Of a stretch of DNA of 64,000 nucleotides, positions 1 through 11,896 are shown in pieces. The position numbers were made by a program, and so were the translations under genes. Position 1 is the first letter of the stretch, and every line of letters begins with the position of its first letter. Under the pieces are notes generated by a model. It made no database searches. It was not told the origin of the DNA and saw only the letters and a list, made by a program, of their open reading frames with translations. Source of the DNA: Acanthaster planci (taxonomy: Eukaryota; Echinodermata; Asteroidea; Valvatida; Acanthasteridae). The DNA is taken from positions 940,237 through 1,004,236 of the forward strand of contig NW_019091390.1 in NCBI RefSeq assembly GCF_001949145.1, given 5' to 3'.

Positions 1-3000
1 GTTTCACAGAGGCAGCCTACAACGTCTCCTCTGCAATGTACATGGAACAGAAAGTAAAATTTATCAACTCTCAAAATGCACAAGTGTAGAATTTGGACTC
101 AAACAAAAGTGTAACCTAACAATTTGAAACCAAGCAAACTGAATACTAGTCGGCACATTCCAGTACTACATGCACTCTACGTGTCCGTAGCCATGTAGTT
201 CAGCAGGTGTTACGGGGAAGTGAATATTCATGAGGGAGAAAACCTGACCACCCTATCATAAACAGACAGCAATTAATGCAAATGAATTGTCCATATGCTG
301 CAACAGCTACATGCATGCAGGTGGGGTTTAAGAGTTTTTAATCATTATACTTTCCAAGAACGCGGGTTTCAAGTGGACAGAGCATCCCCCACCAACCCGG
401 ATACAATCTTCATCTACTTTAAAACTACAGGAATCTTTAATTTCTTATTTTCTCTTCAGGTCAATTTCCATTATCCTTGTCGGCTGGAATCCTACATGGA
501 AACATGACTCATTCCATCATATCAAAGGGGTAATTACACTGTGCAATGTGGAACAACATTTTTTTTCTCAAGCTGGCAAAGTAAGGACTAAGGAAGGGTT
601 GACACTGACCACACCAACATATGTTAGAGAGTAATTTAAGAAACTTAAGGGAAACAAGCCATCTTCAGACGGAAGCAAATAATGAAACATGTAAGCTGTT
701 TATGCATCAAAGATTTTTTTCTTTTTGATGGATTTGTTGGCCCGATTTCTCTGTTGTCTAATTGTTAATAAGGACTAAAACAACAATTGCACAGATCCGC
801 AGTTTTTGTGGAGTTACTGTACAATCTCTGCCCATCTTTGATTTGTTTTTATGAGTGGTTTGATTTCACTGTAAACTGAGAACCTTTTTAAACAAACAGA
901 AACAGAAGCCGGATAAAGAGTGAATTAACAAGATTTGCCCTTTTAGTAGACCAGGAAAATCTCAATCCAAATGGACTTTCCTTCCTTCCATCTCCGGGGT
1001 TGGGGCAGATTTGAGCGCATCATCTCCAGGTTGCTAGGCAACTGTCTCCCTGTCAGATGCTTAATGGGATGTGTTTCCTGTGTCTGGCTTTTGTACAATT
1101 CTTACCTGGTGTGGTAAGCTACATGTAACCAAGCCCGGTCTTGATATATTCGTGGCCAAACCAGACAAAATCAGTTGCAAGTCACCAGAGCCTTTTTTTT
1201 TTAAAGTCCAAAGCCTTTAAATCATTCTTAGCACAATGTGGACCAAAAGAAACTGCAACTTTGTTGCTTTCTTAATCTACATCACGTTCATTTTCACCAA
1301 CTCAGCTTTCCTATTTGAGTGATACATCAAAATAAAGACCTCAATCTTCTTTTTCTGATGCAAACTGAAACAAAAAGTATCGAAGAAAGTCAACAGCGTT
1401 AAGGAGATCCAGTTACTTGTTCACAGGGACTGATACACTGTACATGTACACCCAAAGACTTTCTGCTGCATTCGTGATTGACAGTTCCTACCCATCTGTT
1501 ATGCTGTACAGTTTTTCTTTCAATTCCCTCTCTAAACATTCTGATGTTTTTATGGCCCTTCTGCCAATGCATTCACCACATAATTTTGAAGGCAGTGAGC
1601 TTAATTTTCTGCAATAAACACTTTAACTTGATCACCTGCTTCTTCACCTTTAAACACATCAGCAAATAGCGTCACCTATTTCACCAGCTGAGATCTTAAT
1701 CACTCAAAACAGTAGATAGCAGAGCAGGGCCATACAATGTACATGCACAATGTACGTCCACCGGTACAATTGCTTGTGCATGTATGGTCACGCACACTCT
1801 ATGTCACGTATGTGTACAATCCCACATACATAAATAAAAACAAGGCTGCACAATTATGCCGGTCGTTAACCTCAAATAAACACAAATAATCCAGTGAACT
1901 TTTTCCACTTGATCCGCAAAGTCTCCGCACAGAGACTCTGTGCAGATCAAGAGTATAATTTTCATGTAAAAGATGTGTTCTCCGCATTGAAATCTGCAGT
2001 GCACATGACAGATAAAACCGTATACCCCATATTAAATTGCGTACAGGTCCAACTGACGAGGAGCCCTTTTACAGGCTTGAGCTTTTACAGGTGTGCCTCA
2101 TCATTGTTTTTCTCATTACGACTCTGTCATCAGGCACAACTGATGATGCTCCTGGTAATCTGACCCTGTCTCCCTCCAATGACATCCAATCGCTGGCCCA
2201 ACCTTCGTGCTCTATCATATAAGGTTATCCCCAATCAAACCGGTCTGCTGACAAGAGTCTTCTTTTCTCACTTCAGACAAAGAGCTCTGCGGATATCATG
2301 TGTACAGTACCTAAGGACCTGCGCGCTGCATGCACCGTGGTCTCTCCACATGCTCTGTTACACTTCCCAATTTAGGAGAAGGTCATGTGCAAATCTCATC
2401 AACATATTAAAAGGTAACACTGGACGAAGAAAGGGATAGGGAAGTGCTTATCCAAACTCAATTATACTCTTCTACCTAGGAATCTGCAAAGCCAAATGAC
2501 AACTCTCTCTGCTTTTAAACATTTTAATTTCTCCCTTTTCTTCACCATTTCAAACTTCATTTCATGTGCGGGCTCCATTCAAAAAAATTTTTTGAACATC
2601 TCAGCCAGATGTAAGACCTATAATTTTGACCACGACCTTAGTTCATCCGTACACTGGACGACAAACAAGCACACCAAATGCTGTTGACTGAGCCAGGCAA
2701 TGCTTGCACGGAAGTCCATCTGACCTTTGACCTTTTCCAATGCATAGTCTAGGGATACATTCCAGCCAAGCAGACTATTTGTTTGGGTAAGACAGACCAA
2801 GAACATGTTCTGGAATGACAGCATTTGTCAAGTTGACAAACTGAATCTACTTGTTTTTAAAGATACGAGTACATACACTGTACCTGTCGAAATATATAAA
2901 AAAAATCAAACCACACAGAAAAAACTTCTGGCTGGCATTAAATGTTACAGTGAGAGGAGAGAGTGTTAACAAAATAAACAACAGATCAGAACTGACAAAC

Positions 3001-3038
3001 AAAAAAATTTCAAAAATTCCACAACTTTTTTCGCTTAC
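1..3038. other. No supported gene; AT-rich non-coding DNA
   Basis: I find no exon with good splice sites, start or homology here. Open frames are all under 95 codons and none resembles a known protein. The stretch holds one stem-loop (1908-1951) and several TACATGTA-type motifs. If the minus-strand exon at 3039-3083 is real, this would be its downstream intron. Confidence 0.6.
1908..1951. repeat. Nested inverted repeat / stem-loop
   Basis: GCACAGAG and CTCTGTGC form a perfect 8-bp inverted repeat around one base at 1927-1943. An outer pair, CTTGATC at 1908-1914 and GATCAAG at 1945-1951, extends it with an asymmetric interior loop. It lies in non-coding DNA. No function is visible; it may be the relic of a small transposon. 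Confidence 0.55.
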
Positions 3039-3083
3039 CTGTCTGAAGAGTGATTCATAAGTCGCCTGGTTGCTGCCGGCAAC
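3039..3083 (-). CDS. Candidate 45-nt coding exon of an unidentified gene
   Basis: On the minus strand a CCGGCAG acceptor and a CAG|GTAAGCGA donor bound exactly 45 nt. It reads as VAGSNQATYESLFRQ in phase 0 with no stop. The donor is close to consensus and the acceptor is acceptable. The phase is compatible with joining to the candidate exon ending at 4919, also phase 0. I do not recognise the peptide and no adjoining exon is proven. A chance pair of splice-like sites is a real alternative, because 45 open nucleotides are weak evidence alone. Confidence 0.35.
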
Positions 3084-4918
3084 CTGCCGGGAAAAAACAT
3101 TGAAACAAAAGTATTTCAATTAATCACAGGCGCACAGAGACCCAGGGAAATTACTGGGACAGAAATGAAACAAAGAACTTAATGGAACACGAGAATGCTA
3201 CTCCATTCTCAAATGTCCGATACTGGGAATCATAAGTGGGAACCATCAAGCTTCGTGGAATGCTCGTACTATTTGTCCCTTCTGAGGCAGGTTATTCCAT
3301 GTTCGTACATGAACGTGTATGTGGGTACCAGCGCCTGTATAAATGGTTTTCAATAGGAACGACAAATGTCAAGTGAGTTGCTTCGCAAAAAGAAAATAAA
3401 AAGTGAATTTCTGTTATCAACTGGTATTTGCATCCCCGAGGCGTGCGTGTGGATTCAAAGGGACGAAAGGTTTGCAAGGGGCACCACATGGGGGGGGAAG
3501 AAATAAACGTACATACATGTACGCAGGAAATAAAAGTAAATTCATCAGCTAAGCAAAGATCAGTCGGTATCTTAATCAGCTTCCAGGCAATGTACTCTAC
3601 GTGTACATCACATGACATTTTAGCTAGTGGCCCATTTTTGGCAAAGCAAGATTCACGGATGCTTTGCAAAGCTGGGTGCTTACCACATTTGTGACTCCAC
3701 TGACTGGAATTGATTTACATATCACCGGAACTACGTTTTCAGTACATGTGGCTGGCATTGTAACAAATGTGTGACACGGAAATCAACAAGACCTGTTACT
3801 GTCGTTAAGAACACTCATGCACACTGCAATATACCTATAGTAAATGTGATATCTGCACACCAGGAAGTCAAACTGAGTAATTTATCCAAATGAACTTAAA
3901 AAGCCTTTTCTAATGCATGACAAACAAACGAGTGAAATAAGTACTCCAGTCTAATTTTGTCAGATTTAGTCGCATTAGGGGGCACGGATTTGCAAACGTC
4001 CTTATATGCACGAACAGACCAACAGTATTGCATATAATTCACAGCCTCGGCACGTTTCCATGATGATGACCTCTTTCATGATCATGAAACTATTACATGA
4101 AGGAATAAAAACTTGTTGTTTCCTGGAGATCAATTTCAAAAACTTGAATGTAACAACTGCCACGCTACATTACAATAAATGTATAAACCAGGAATCTGTT
4201 GAGAGTAGACATGGTAGACAATGATACAATGTTGGACTTTCCTTATAAGGCTTTCCTTGTAGGGCCTGGTGAACCAGGTGGAGTCTGAACCCGAGTCATC
4301 CAAGCAGGAAGGTGAACATGTACATGATTTAAAGGGTCAGTGTGGTGAAGTTTTCTTCGACAACTATTTGTGGAACTAGCAACCCCATATTTTTCCACAA
4401 TGTATGAAAACTGTTTGACATCCTCTGGGGGTGAAGTGCACAGAAAAGAGCAATTTTTAAGACATTTAAATTAAGGGCGCAGTTGCCGTGATGTCATTGA
4501 GGGAAGACATTATTATATGTTTTTCTGTTCATATTTTGAACACAACCCTGCAAAGTGAAGATATTTCTGAGAACTGGTTACTTGTTGGCTTATTGCCATA
4601 ACTTGTTGATTACCAAAGAATAGGAAGTTTAGGATGGCAAAATATCAGATATTCCAGTAGTTTTGTGCACAAATCAATGCAATACAAAGGTTTTCTCCCT
4701 GGGATGACATCACAGCTTTATTCATGAATATGTAAATTTTCAATAGTACAAGAACAAACAGGCACTAAAATACCTTTAAAACAGCGTTAAACATTGAAAG
4801 CAAGGTTAACTGAAAACACAACGGTGAATTTTCAAGGGCTGTAGTAAAACAATGTAGAATTGCACAGACCCTTTAAGGGGTCTGTGCCGACTCATGTCAG
4901 ACGCAACCCAAACCTTAC
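3084..4918. other. Non-coding stretch between two candidate exons
   Basis: There is no supported gene. It would be an intron if the flanking candidate exons belong together. A GTAAGC donor-like site lies at about 3690 on the minus strand without a convincing exon. The DNA is AT-rich with scattered TACATGTA motifs. Confidence 0.5.
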
Positions 4919-5126
4919 TGCTGACTCAATCCAGTACGGATGCGACAAGGCTATGCAATTTTCATCCACAAAGACCACGCTGCCATCCCCTTCCCACGTC
5001 CAAGGCTCCACCTGCCTGCCCCAACAGTTGCACTGGTACGTAGACATTGGCAGGTCGGGATACCCACTCCAGTCAACCATGCATACACTCCAGTGAGCAC
5101 GGACACTTGAAAGACTTGGAACTCTC
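4919..5126 (-). CDS. Candidate coding exon of an unidentified gene
   Basis: A minus-strand reading frame stays open from 5275 to 4892, and the segment is GC-richer than its surroundings. A good donor, TCAGCA|GTAAGG, ends the exon at 4919 in phase 0. Acceptors after a pyrimidine-rich stretch give an upstream edge at 5126 or 5129. The translated part is rich in Trp and Cys (for example YQCNCWGRQVEPWTWEGDG) and ends HPYWIESA. I do not recognise a family. Splicing to the exon at 3039-3083 would keep the frame. No start codon is visible, so a first exon would have to lie upstream. It could also be a decayed mobile-element fragment. Confidence 0.35.
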
Positions 5127-5275
5127 CTGCTGACCCGCTCGACGAGGGAAAAAAATGGCCACTTCCCGGAGCAGGGCTGAGCAAACGTCTGCCAAGTGAT
5201 GCCAAAACACTCCTCTCTGGCAATCTCGCAAATTCTGCGCACGACACTCAAACTTGGACACGTGTTTCTCACCAA

Positions 5276-8200
5276 AACAGACTAAACTTGGTGAACGTGT
5301 GGTACATCATGGCACAACACAACCTACTTGAGTATCTATGACTCCCGATTTCCTCAGCAGAAAAAAAGGAGAGTATATTTAGTAACAAAAATGCTTGCGT
5401 GACTATAAGGAAAGGGAACTGGGTTTTCTAAAAACAGCCAGGAAATTGCTGTATCGAAGCTTTCAGTACATAACAACCCCAGAGACTGAGATCCGAAACA
5501 TTTAAAGGAAAAGAAAGTCGGTGTACGTCATTCCCGTGAATATGACTAAGGGCTCGGTCTCGTTTGAAGTATTCCTCTCACTCAGACAAGCTCGGGATGT
5601 AACCAAAATACCACATCAGCTGATAATCCCGTCTTGTCGTCGTTCCTTAGACAATGCGTATCACTCCGAGTGTCTTGGTCATTTATTGCCGCCTTCCTCT
5701 GTCCCTATGATCCCGTTTGCTTTGAAAGATCACACACATGTCAAGTTGGTAAACTACGGCGGGGGAGGGGACTCGGGAAGAGGATGTGGTTATTTAGCGC
5801 AAGGTTTGGGGGGCAGATGTCTGGTGGGCAGTGGCGAGGGGTGGAAACTGAGGGCTGGAATAACTGACTCAATGACATCTTCCTTCTGGGAAGGCAGAAT
5901 ATTGATATGGCTAGTTTTGATTCAAAGTTGGTAGAACAGCATGTACAAATCGAGATCTAACCTAAATCCGGACAGTGTCTTTGTCAATAAGTCAGTGGCT
6001 AAAACCAGAACTCTAACCTGTAACATTATGAGCTCAGAACAACAAAAAATAATACAAATACAATAAACATTTTGTAACCATCTTCAGAAAGGGACAAAAG
6101 TCTCAATGGAGAGTAAAAACTAGGTTTTGAGAAAATCACATTTGAAGTTGGCCTCTTTATCAAATACTTAATTTCCCCAGCATTTGGCATTCCTTTGACT
6201 TATCAAGTGCTACTCCATAAAAGAGGGGATCTCAAATGACACAGAACTAAAAAATAATATTCACTTTCAATTAAAATTGCTTATTATGTAAAGAAATAAT
6301 TTTGTTTGTTCGTGAAAATGCTGAAATTCATGTGACTTTTGTCTCTGCATGAAAACAGCACATGGAATGTATGCATCTGCAATCGCCCCGTGCCAGGTGC
6401 AAGATTGTTACATTTATATATATTTCCAGAGTCAACTTTGTCTCTTTGTGAAAACAGCAACGCAAGTTTTGCCCGTGGTTTTGCCTTTTCTTGCTGACAT
6501 TTTATCCATGGAAGGCAAATTTATCTTTTTGTGAAAATGAAAAATGCAGTGAAGTTGAATTTTGCCCCAAGGAGATCATTGTGATTTGGCTGATTTCAAT
6601 AGATTTGGTAAAGAAATGATTACACCAAGTTGTTAAAAAAAAAGAAATAAAAAACCCTGATTTGGGGTGAACTTGTCTCTTCATGAAAATGGTGACAATT
6701 TTTCACACACTCAAAAGGGGTTTGAATGTTTAAAGCAAAGCATGGTCTGGGTTATAGGTTAATCCATGCTTGCAAACAGTTCCTTGAACAGCATTCTACA
6801 TTAAAAAAAAAATTCCTGATTCCCTTGAGTGTAATGCAATAAATATGGAATGTTATCTTCAACATGTATGTACATGTATATAAATTATACAGGAAGTAAT
6901 GAAAAGGATACAACTTGGAATATGATATGCCCAACAATGTTGGCAAAGTTCCGATTAATTTCAGAGGTGCATGAAATATGAATTTTTTGGGGGGAGGGGG
7001 CTTGTTTTTTCATAAAGGGTAAAAAAACTTGCATACATGTATGGTTGCTGAACTCGTAGAATTTCCCCCGGGCACATACGGTAGATTTCTTACAAATTTT
7101 GCTCTTTGTTTTCAGAAAAATGGACAATGGAAACATGGTCACTGTTACTCACTCAGTTCACAGAATCCCCCAAAAGAGATTTCAAACCAAATTCCACTTG
7201 AAAATCTTGATTTTATTCAATTTGTAAACAGTGAGTAAAAATTTGAACACAGTGAGCCTTTGGCAAAGGAATCAACGGGCAGGTTTCGTTTGAGGCGGTG
7301 AAGCACAAACAGGCCAAAGCTTGAATTAGCCTTTTGCAAGTTAAATTTGAACAAACTCTGGTACGCTGATTTCTTCAAATTTATTTGAACGTAATTTGAA
7401 TCCTTCGCACAAAAGACACAGTTCCTGTACATGTATCTCACGATTCGGGACAAGCATTTGCTTTAGTTCAAAACATACATGTATGCCTTGCACCACTTCA
7501 CTGTTTTCATTGGTTAAAAATGGCACAAAGGAACCAGTCCATTCCAGAGGTGGTGGTCGCTACCTGCTATGCAAAAGCAAGCTCCAAATCACAAGGTATA
7601 ACGGTATCTTTAGTCTGGGAGTTCATACTGTAATGTTTATGAACAATCTGATTATAACTCAGTGTATCAGATTTTAATCAACCTGAACCCACAAAAGGCG
7701 AATTGAGGAAAGTAGTGCATGCATTTACATGTACATGTACAATGTACGGCCCTTCAAAAAGGTAAAAAGGGACAAAGACAAAGAAAGAGAAGGGAGGAAA
7801 GAGATGAAAATCGCCCATAATTTCCTTGAGCATGTCGAGCATACATGCGACTTGGAATGGACCCCTCCTGTGGTTGATGGTTGGTCGCTCAGCTACTTAG
7901 AGCTATGATCCCTCCCCAGAGCAGTGGCACTCTCGGGGGAGGGGAAGAATGGGAAGGAAGGAAGCGCGGAGGCTTGAGTTTCCTGCCCCAGGGTGTTTCA
8001 GTTTTGCTTTCTGAAAAAAAAAAGAATGTAAATGTAAACCTACATCTGAAACTACTACTGAGTAGCTCTGATACAGCCATGAAAATCTCAGTTCCCTGTG
8101 GCACAACTAGGGAGGAAGGGCTTGAGGATCATGAGCTATTTCGGGGGGTTATTCTGGTCCGAGATCCCCCACCCTTCCAACAACAATTCCTGGGTGCACC

Positions 8201-8563
8201 ACTGCCCAAGACAGAGCTTTGCCCCCCTTTCTGGCGACACCCATGCAAGTCACCCGTCACCAGTAACAAACGGAGAGGTTGGGGAGACAGTTGGGAACCA
8301 CTGGTGCCCATGCAACCGGCTCAAGAGCAAAGGCAAAGACGCTACAGACTTTGTGAAGTCACCCACGCATACTCCATGCAAGATGAGCACAAGCGCAAGT
8401 GGCATGCTTCCCAAGCGAAATTGATGCCAAGTCAAAGAACAAGAGCTCCTTCTCTTATTAACGCATTTAAAGACAATGGAGGAATCTGGGCACAAGACTA
8501 CTGTTCACACACAGGAGGGCCCTTATAGAGACATTTTGTGCAAACTATTGTTCAGAAAGACCA
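5276..8563. other. Non-coding stretch with a degenerate dispersed repeat
   Basis: No exon is supported. It includes a G-rich segment near 5758-5850, a family of imperfect repeats at 6338-6690, several TACATGTA motifs near 7030-7740, and a 216-codon plus-strand frame at 7881-8528 that starts at TTG and has no homology. The part just below 8564 is probably 3' UTR of the minus-strand small-protein gene. Confidence 0.5.
6338..6690 (+). repeat. Four imperfect copies of a TTTGTCTCTTYRTGAAAA-type motif
   Basis: Copies begin near 6338 (TTTGTCTCTGCATGAAAACA), 6437 (TTTGTCTCTTTGTGAAAACA), 6521 (TTTATCTTTTTGTGAAAATG) and 6671 (TTGTCTCTTCATGAAAATGG). They match over about 18-22 bases and are spaced about 85-150 bp apart. 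This looks like an old, diverged tandem array or internal repeats of a mobile element. No coding frame runs through it. Confidence 0.5.
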
Positions 8564-8692
8564 TCAAGGGCCTGTTGTTTTCGCTCCATAGCTAGCCTCC
8601 TGCTCCAGCAGCTTCTTGGGGCTTAATATGAAGCTGAGAGCAATCACACACCCGTAAATCCACCCCATCCAGGAGATGAGCTTCCCTGTATT
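8564..8692 (-). CDS. Small membrane protein, terminal coding exon
   Basis: The acceptor (CATTTCTTGTCAG) ends at 8693 and the stop codon TGA is at 8564-8566. The exon encodes 42 residues beginning NTGKL in phase 0. It contains the whole predicted transmembrane helix, flanked by charged residues (K before, KK after), as a topology signal would be. The minus-strand frame runs on upstream into the intron, but without an ATG that would give a better protein. Confidence 0.65.
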   Translation of the reverse strand, partial: NTGKLISWMGWIYGCVIALSFILSPKKLLEQEASYGAKTTGP

Positions 8693-11600
8693 CTGACAAG
8701 AAATGCCGGGAGCTACGGCTGAGACTACACGTAACACAGATGGATGTGGCTTCCATACATGTACGTAACCATGTATTGTCCAGCCACAGCCATTACCTTC
8801 AGATGAGGCTGAAGAGTTGTGTCCCCGACAATGGCCAATCAAGCATGCACCACCACTTCCCTCCATGGGGAATCAGCTGAATTGTAGAGTCTTTGCTGAA
8901 CAGACTTTCGTTCTACAAGGCTACGACATAATCCATCTCAAGCTGTGGGCAATGGCATCCAAGCCCATCCCCAAACAATATCCACATACATGCAACAGTT
9001 TCAGTACATGCACAACGTCTGAGGGGAAACATTTTTTTAAAAACATTAACCCCTCCTTGGCGGGAATTTCTTTCCGAAAGCCGACTCCAAGAATTCCAGC
9101 CTCGCTTGGCCACGAGGGCCACCTGCCAAACCGCAAATTCACGGTTTGTGGCCCAGCGTGCTCTGCCCGCTTTGAATTATACGGTGAAAAGGCTGATTGT
9201 TCGGTGGCATGTGGCTCTACTCAAGCTTCCACATTCCCGTTGCCTCTTTTCAAAGTGGGGACTATTGTGAAGCTGGTGATTACCATTCAAATTCGGTCTT
9301 TTCATTTCTGGGCTACCCACAAAGACCAATTACCACATACACGAGAGCCAGGGTCTGCCTTCTTTCACTGTGTTCGTTCGAGCGTGGGCCGAGAATAATA
9401 GCTGAAAAGCGGGCTGAGGATCTCAATTTTCACGGCGTGTGTTAATGTGTCCCGGCGTGAAGGGGTTAACAAATTTAGTAAACTTTTTAAACTACATGAA
9501 TCACAAGGGTATAATTTCTGAATTTCTTTTCTTTATGAATAAACCCAGGAACTGCAACCGACCCTCCAGCTTTGATAATTTCCTATTTGTTTTGGACCTT
9601 CACTTTCATCTTTGAGTGGGAGTGGTGACGTGCGAGTGCGTATTCAGAGGTTCTACATGCAAATGACCCCCAAAACAACTGACCTACATGTACATGTAAC
9701 CCAAATAAACCCTATCTGATACAATCCTGCAAACTGGTCAACAATGCACGGCAGCGTACAGAGGAAGTTAAACCCTGTTGTATCTACAGAAATCATGGCC
9801 ACGTTCCTTCCTGTTCATCATGCCATTGTTGGCATGAAAGACCCAGATAACTGTCATTACGGTACGAGTGCTGGCACATGTGGAACAGACAGAGGAAAAG
9901 GCAGTAAAAATCCAGACTGATGACAACTTGACTCGTCTTCAGGGGGGGGGGAATATGGCTGCATGGCACCCACCTACATGTACATGTAATACAGCCGTAG
10001 GGGCGTGCCTACAGAATGCTGATGATAAAATTCAATGTGGGGATTCGTTTATGTTTTGGTTTCCAATGACAAGGTCAAGTTTGATTTGCGACCATTTGTC
10101 AATCACTGATCAATTTTCGTCTAGTCCTCAGGATGTGTGTTGTGCAGACATGTAGGTTACCAGGGAAAATGAGATCGTTGGTGGACAAGCATGACAAATG
10201 GTGGCTAAACGAGCATGGCCTATGCCTACTGCTCTCGGGGGAAAACAACCAGTCCCGTCTATATTATGAACATACACGGAGAGCCAGTACATGTTCGTGT
10301 ATATGTTCAGACTTTATTTTTTGACTTGACTTCTTAATTTACTTTGAGCTAAAAATTGCTATTTATCAAAGAAATTTTAACTCTGACACTGCAAAAATAT
10401 GGAACAACTTCCACTTCTGGCTGGAGTGTCAGTTGCACTCTCTGGCCATGGTTTTTGGCTGCAATGGATGAATGAGCAAGAAAAAGATCAAATGAAATTA
10501 TGAAGATCTATATTCAACATATGAAGATAATTCTAGGTGCTAGATTTAAATCTTTTTATATTGGGCTTACAAGTCAGTTAGTTCATAAAAAGATCTTTTA
10601 TTTTTCATTGGCCTGAACATTAATACTTTTTTCCATATGATTCCAAATAATATATCTTCATCATTTAAGCTTAAATTATATCAAATACAATATGAATAAT
10701 CATTGGATAGTCATCTGATATGAAAAATGAGATAAAACAGAAAGAGTAAAACATGCATATGTTAACTGCTACATAGCCTATGGGGCAGCGCGGAAATCCA
10801 AGATTCTTGCGAAATGACAGGTACTGCGCCGGTGAAAACAGCGACCTTGGTGATGTACGCACGCACCAGCCAGTCCGACGATCGGTTTATACAATCTTTT
10901 CTTCGATCTGTACGTACGTGAGCACTCGTTGCAGTTGTTTTCACCGGCCGCGGTGTGGTTGCTACCCGTATTTTTGTTAAACTCCCAGATGTCCACGCTG
11001 CCCCATATGCAGAGCTTGAGCTTGTGCACCACACAATGGGGGGATTATTAATGTTGTCAAAAAATTTATGAAGTCAGACCAGTTTCAAAATGCTTCCTCC
11101 ATGACGCACTGCGCAAGCACTCTAATACTTTTTAATAGGAACAGGGTCCTTAAACATGGACTGCCCTCAAATGAAATAGACAAAAAGAAATTAAGAACAA
11201 TACAAAGTCCGACAGTGACACAAGTCAGTTTAGATGAGCGTGATGGTGAACATGGTGAAACAAAGTAAGCACTGTCAGACTGTCATGACGGTGCTCCCAA
11301 TTGCTGTGTGCATGCTGCATTAGCATGAATTATTACTACTAGCCCAGCTGCGTCAATTACTAACATCAAAGTCTAGCCCTGGTACATACCTAATATTTAA
11401 AGACCAACCCTACGATAAATGGATCTGACTAAAAGCAACCATGATGAACACGTGTTTCAAGCTCTGCCCACTGCATTTGAATGCAGTTGCGCGCAGTTTG
11501 GGAAGAGACTGCGGCCTTCACTTCCCAACTAGTAAAAGTCCTTTCACACAGTCCACGTTTCCTAATGTTCGTAAAACAGTGCATCATGTGTTTGTCCGGC

Positions 11601-11708
11601 CGTCCTTCAAGATGAAAAGGAAAAACAGGAAGCAATGTATCAAAAACAGACAGGAAAGCTGAGAGGAAACACCCTCCTTACCTGGCTTGCTGGCGGTAAG
11701 GCGGCCAT
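8564..11708 (-). CDS. Predicted 51-residue single-pass membrane protein (two exons)
   Basis: Joining exon 11682-11708 to exon 8564-8692 over a 2989-bp intron gives a 51-residue protein with the frame kept (phase 0 to phase 0). Residues 1-9 are MAALPPASQ. Residues 14-33 are a hydrophobic, probably membrane-spanning helix (LISWMGWIYGCVIALSFILS). It is followed by PKK and a short polar tail ending KTTGP. The start has A at -3 and G at +4, a good animal context. The donor CAG|GTAAGG is consensus, and the acceptor TTTCTTGTCAG has a pyrimidine run. I do not recognise the family. By layout it resembles the many small integral membrane proteins of mitochondria or ER. The gene starts 188 bp from, and divergent to, the GST gene. 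A missed middle exon is possible. Confidence 0.6.
8693..11681 (-). other. Intron of the small membrane protein gene
   Basis: The intron has GT/AG ends (GTAAGG...TTGTCAG) and is 2989 bp long. It contains an inverted-repeat element at 10828-10948, several TACATGTA motifs (for example near 9685 and 9975) and a poly-G tract near 9943. The plus-strand frame at 8817-9398 starts at GTG, has no homology and is not called as a gene. A further small exon inside this intron cannot be excluded. Confidence 0.5.
10828..10948. repeat. Inverted repeat flanking GC-rich core
   Basis: GCCGGTGAAAACA at 10828-10840 and its exact complement TGTTTTCACCGGC at 10936-10948 form a 13-bp inverted repeat separated by 95 bp. 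The core carries further loosely symmetric CGTACGT-type sequence. The segment is clearly more GC-rich than its flanks. This fits a miniature inverted-repeat transposon or its relic, but I see no clear target-site duplication. Confidence 0.5.
11682..11708 (-). CDS. Small membrane protein, first coding exon
   Basis: The 27-nt coding part reads MAALPPASQ and ends at a perfect CAG|GTAAGG donor in phase 0. The ATG lies in AAAATGGCCGCC, a strong initiation context. The same bases on the plus strand (GCGGCCATTTTG) resemble the YY1 motif GCCGCCATTTTG, which in animals often overlaps start codons of housekeeping genes. Confidence 0.6.
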
Positions 11709-11896
11709 TTTGCAGCTCAGTACAGTTAAACTGCATGCATTCTTCTCAAGATAACTGGCGGCCCGTCCCATTTATTTTGAAGAGCGCCCCCTTTCGCTTA
11801 AAGCCAACCCACCTGGTTTTTTGTTTTCGTGGCATCGGGGCTTTGTGTTTGGGTTCTAGCAACTCGATTGAATTTGGTTTTAATTTTGGTAGGATA
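11709..11896. promoter_or_regulatory. Likely bidirectional promoter between small-protein and GST genes
   Basis: Only 188 bp separate the two divergent start codons, so both 5' UTRs and core promoters must lie here unless upstream non-coding exons exist. I see no convincing TATA box. There are GC-rich patches (CTGGCGGCCCG, GAGCGCCCCCT) and a YY1-like GCGGCCATTTTG over the left start codon. Such short TATA-less divergent promoters are common for housekeeping genes in animals. Shared regulation is an inference from spacing alone. Confidence 0.5.

Noticed and set aside
7881-8528. 216-codon plus-strand open frame
   Set aside because: It begins at TTG, has no recognisable domain, and probably overlaps the 3' UTR of the minus-strand small-protein gene.
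8817-9398. 193-residue plus-strand open frame
   Set aside because: GTG start, low-complexity composition, no splice or homology support; it lies in the small-protein gene intron.
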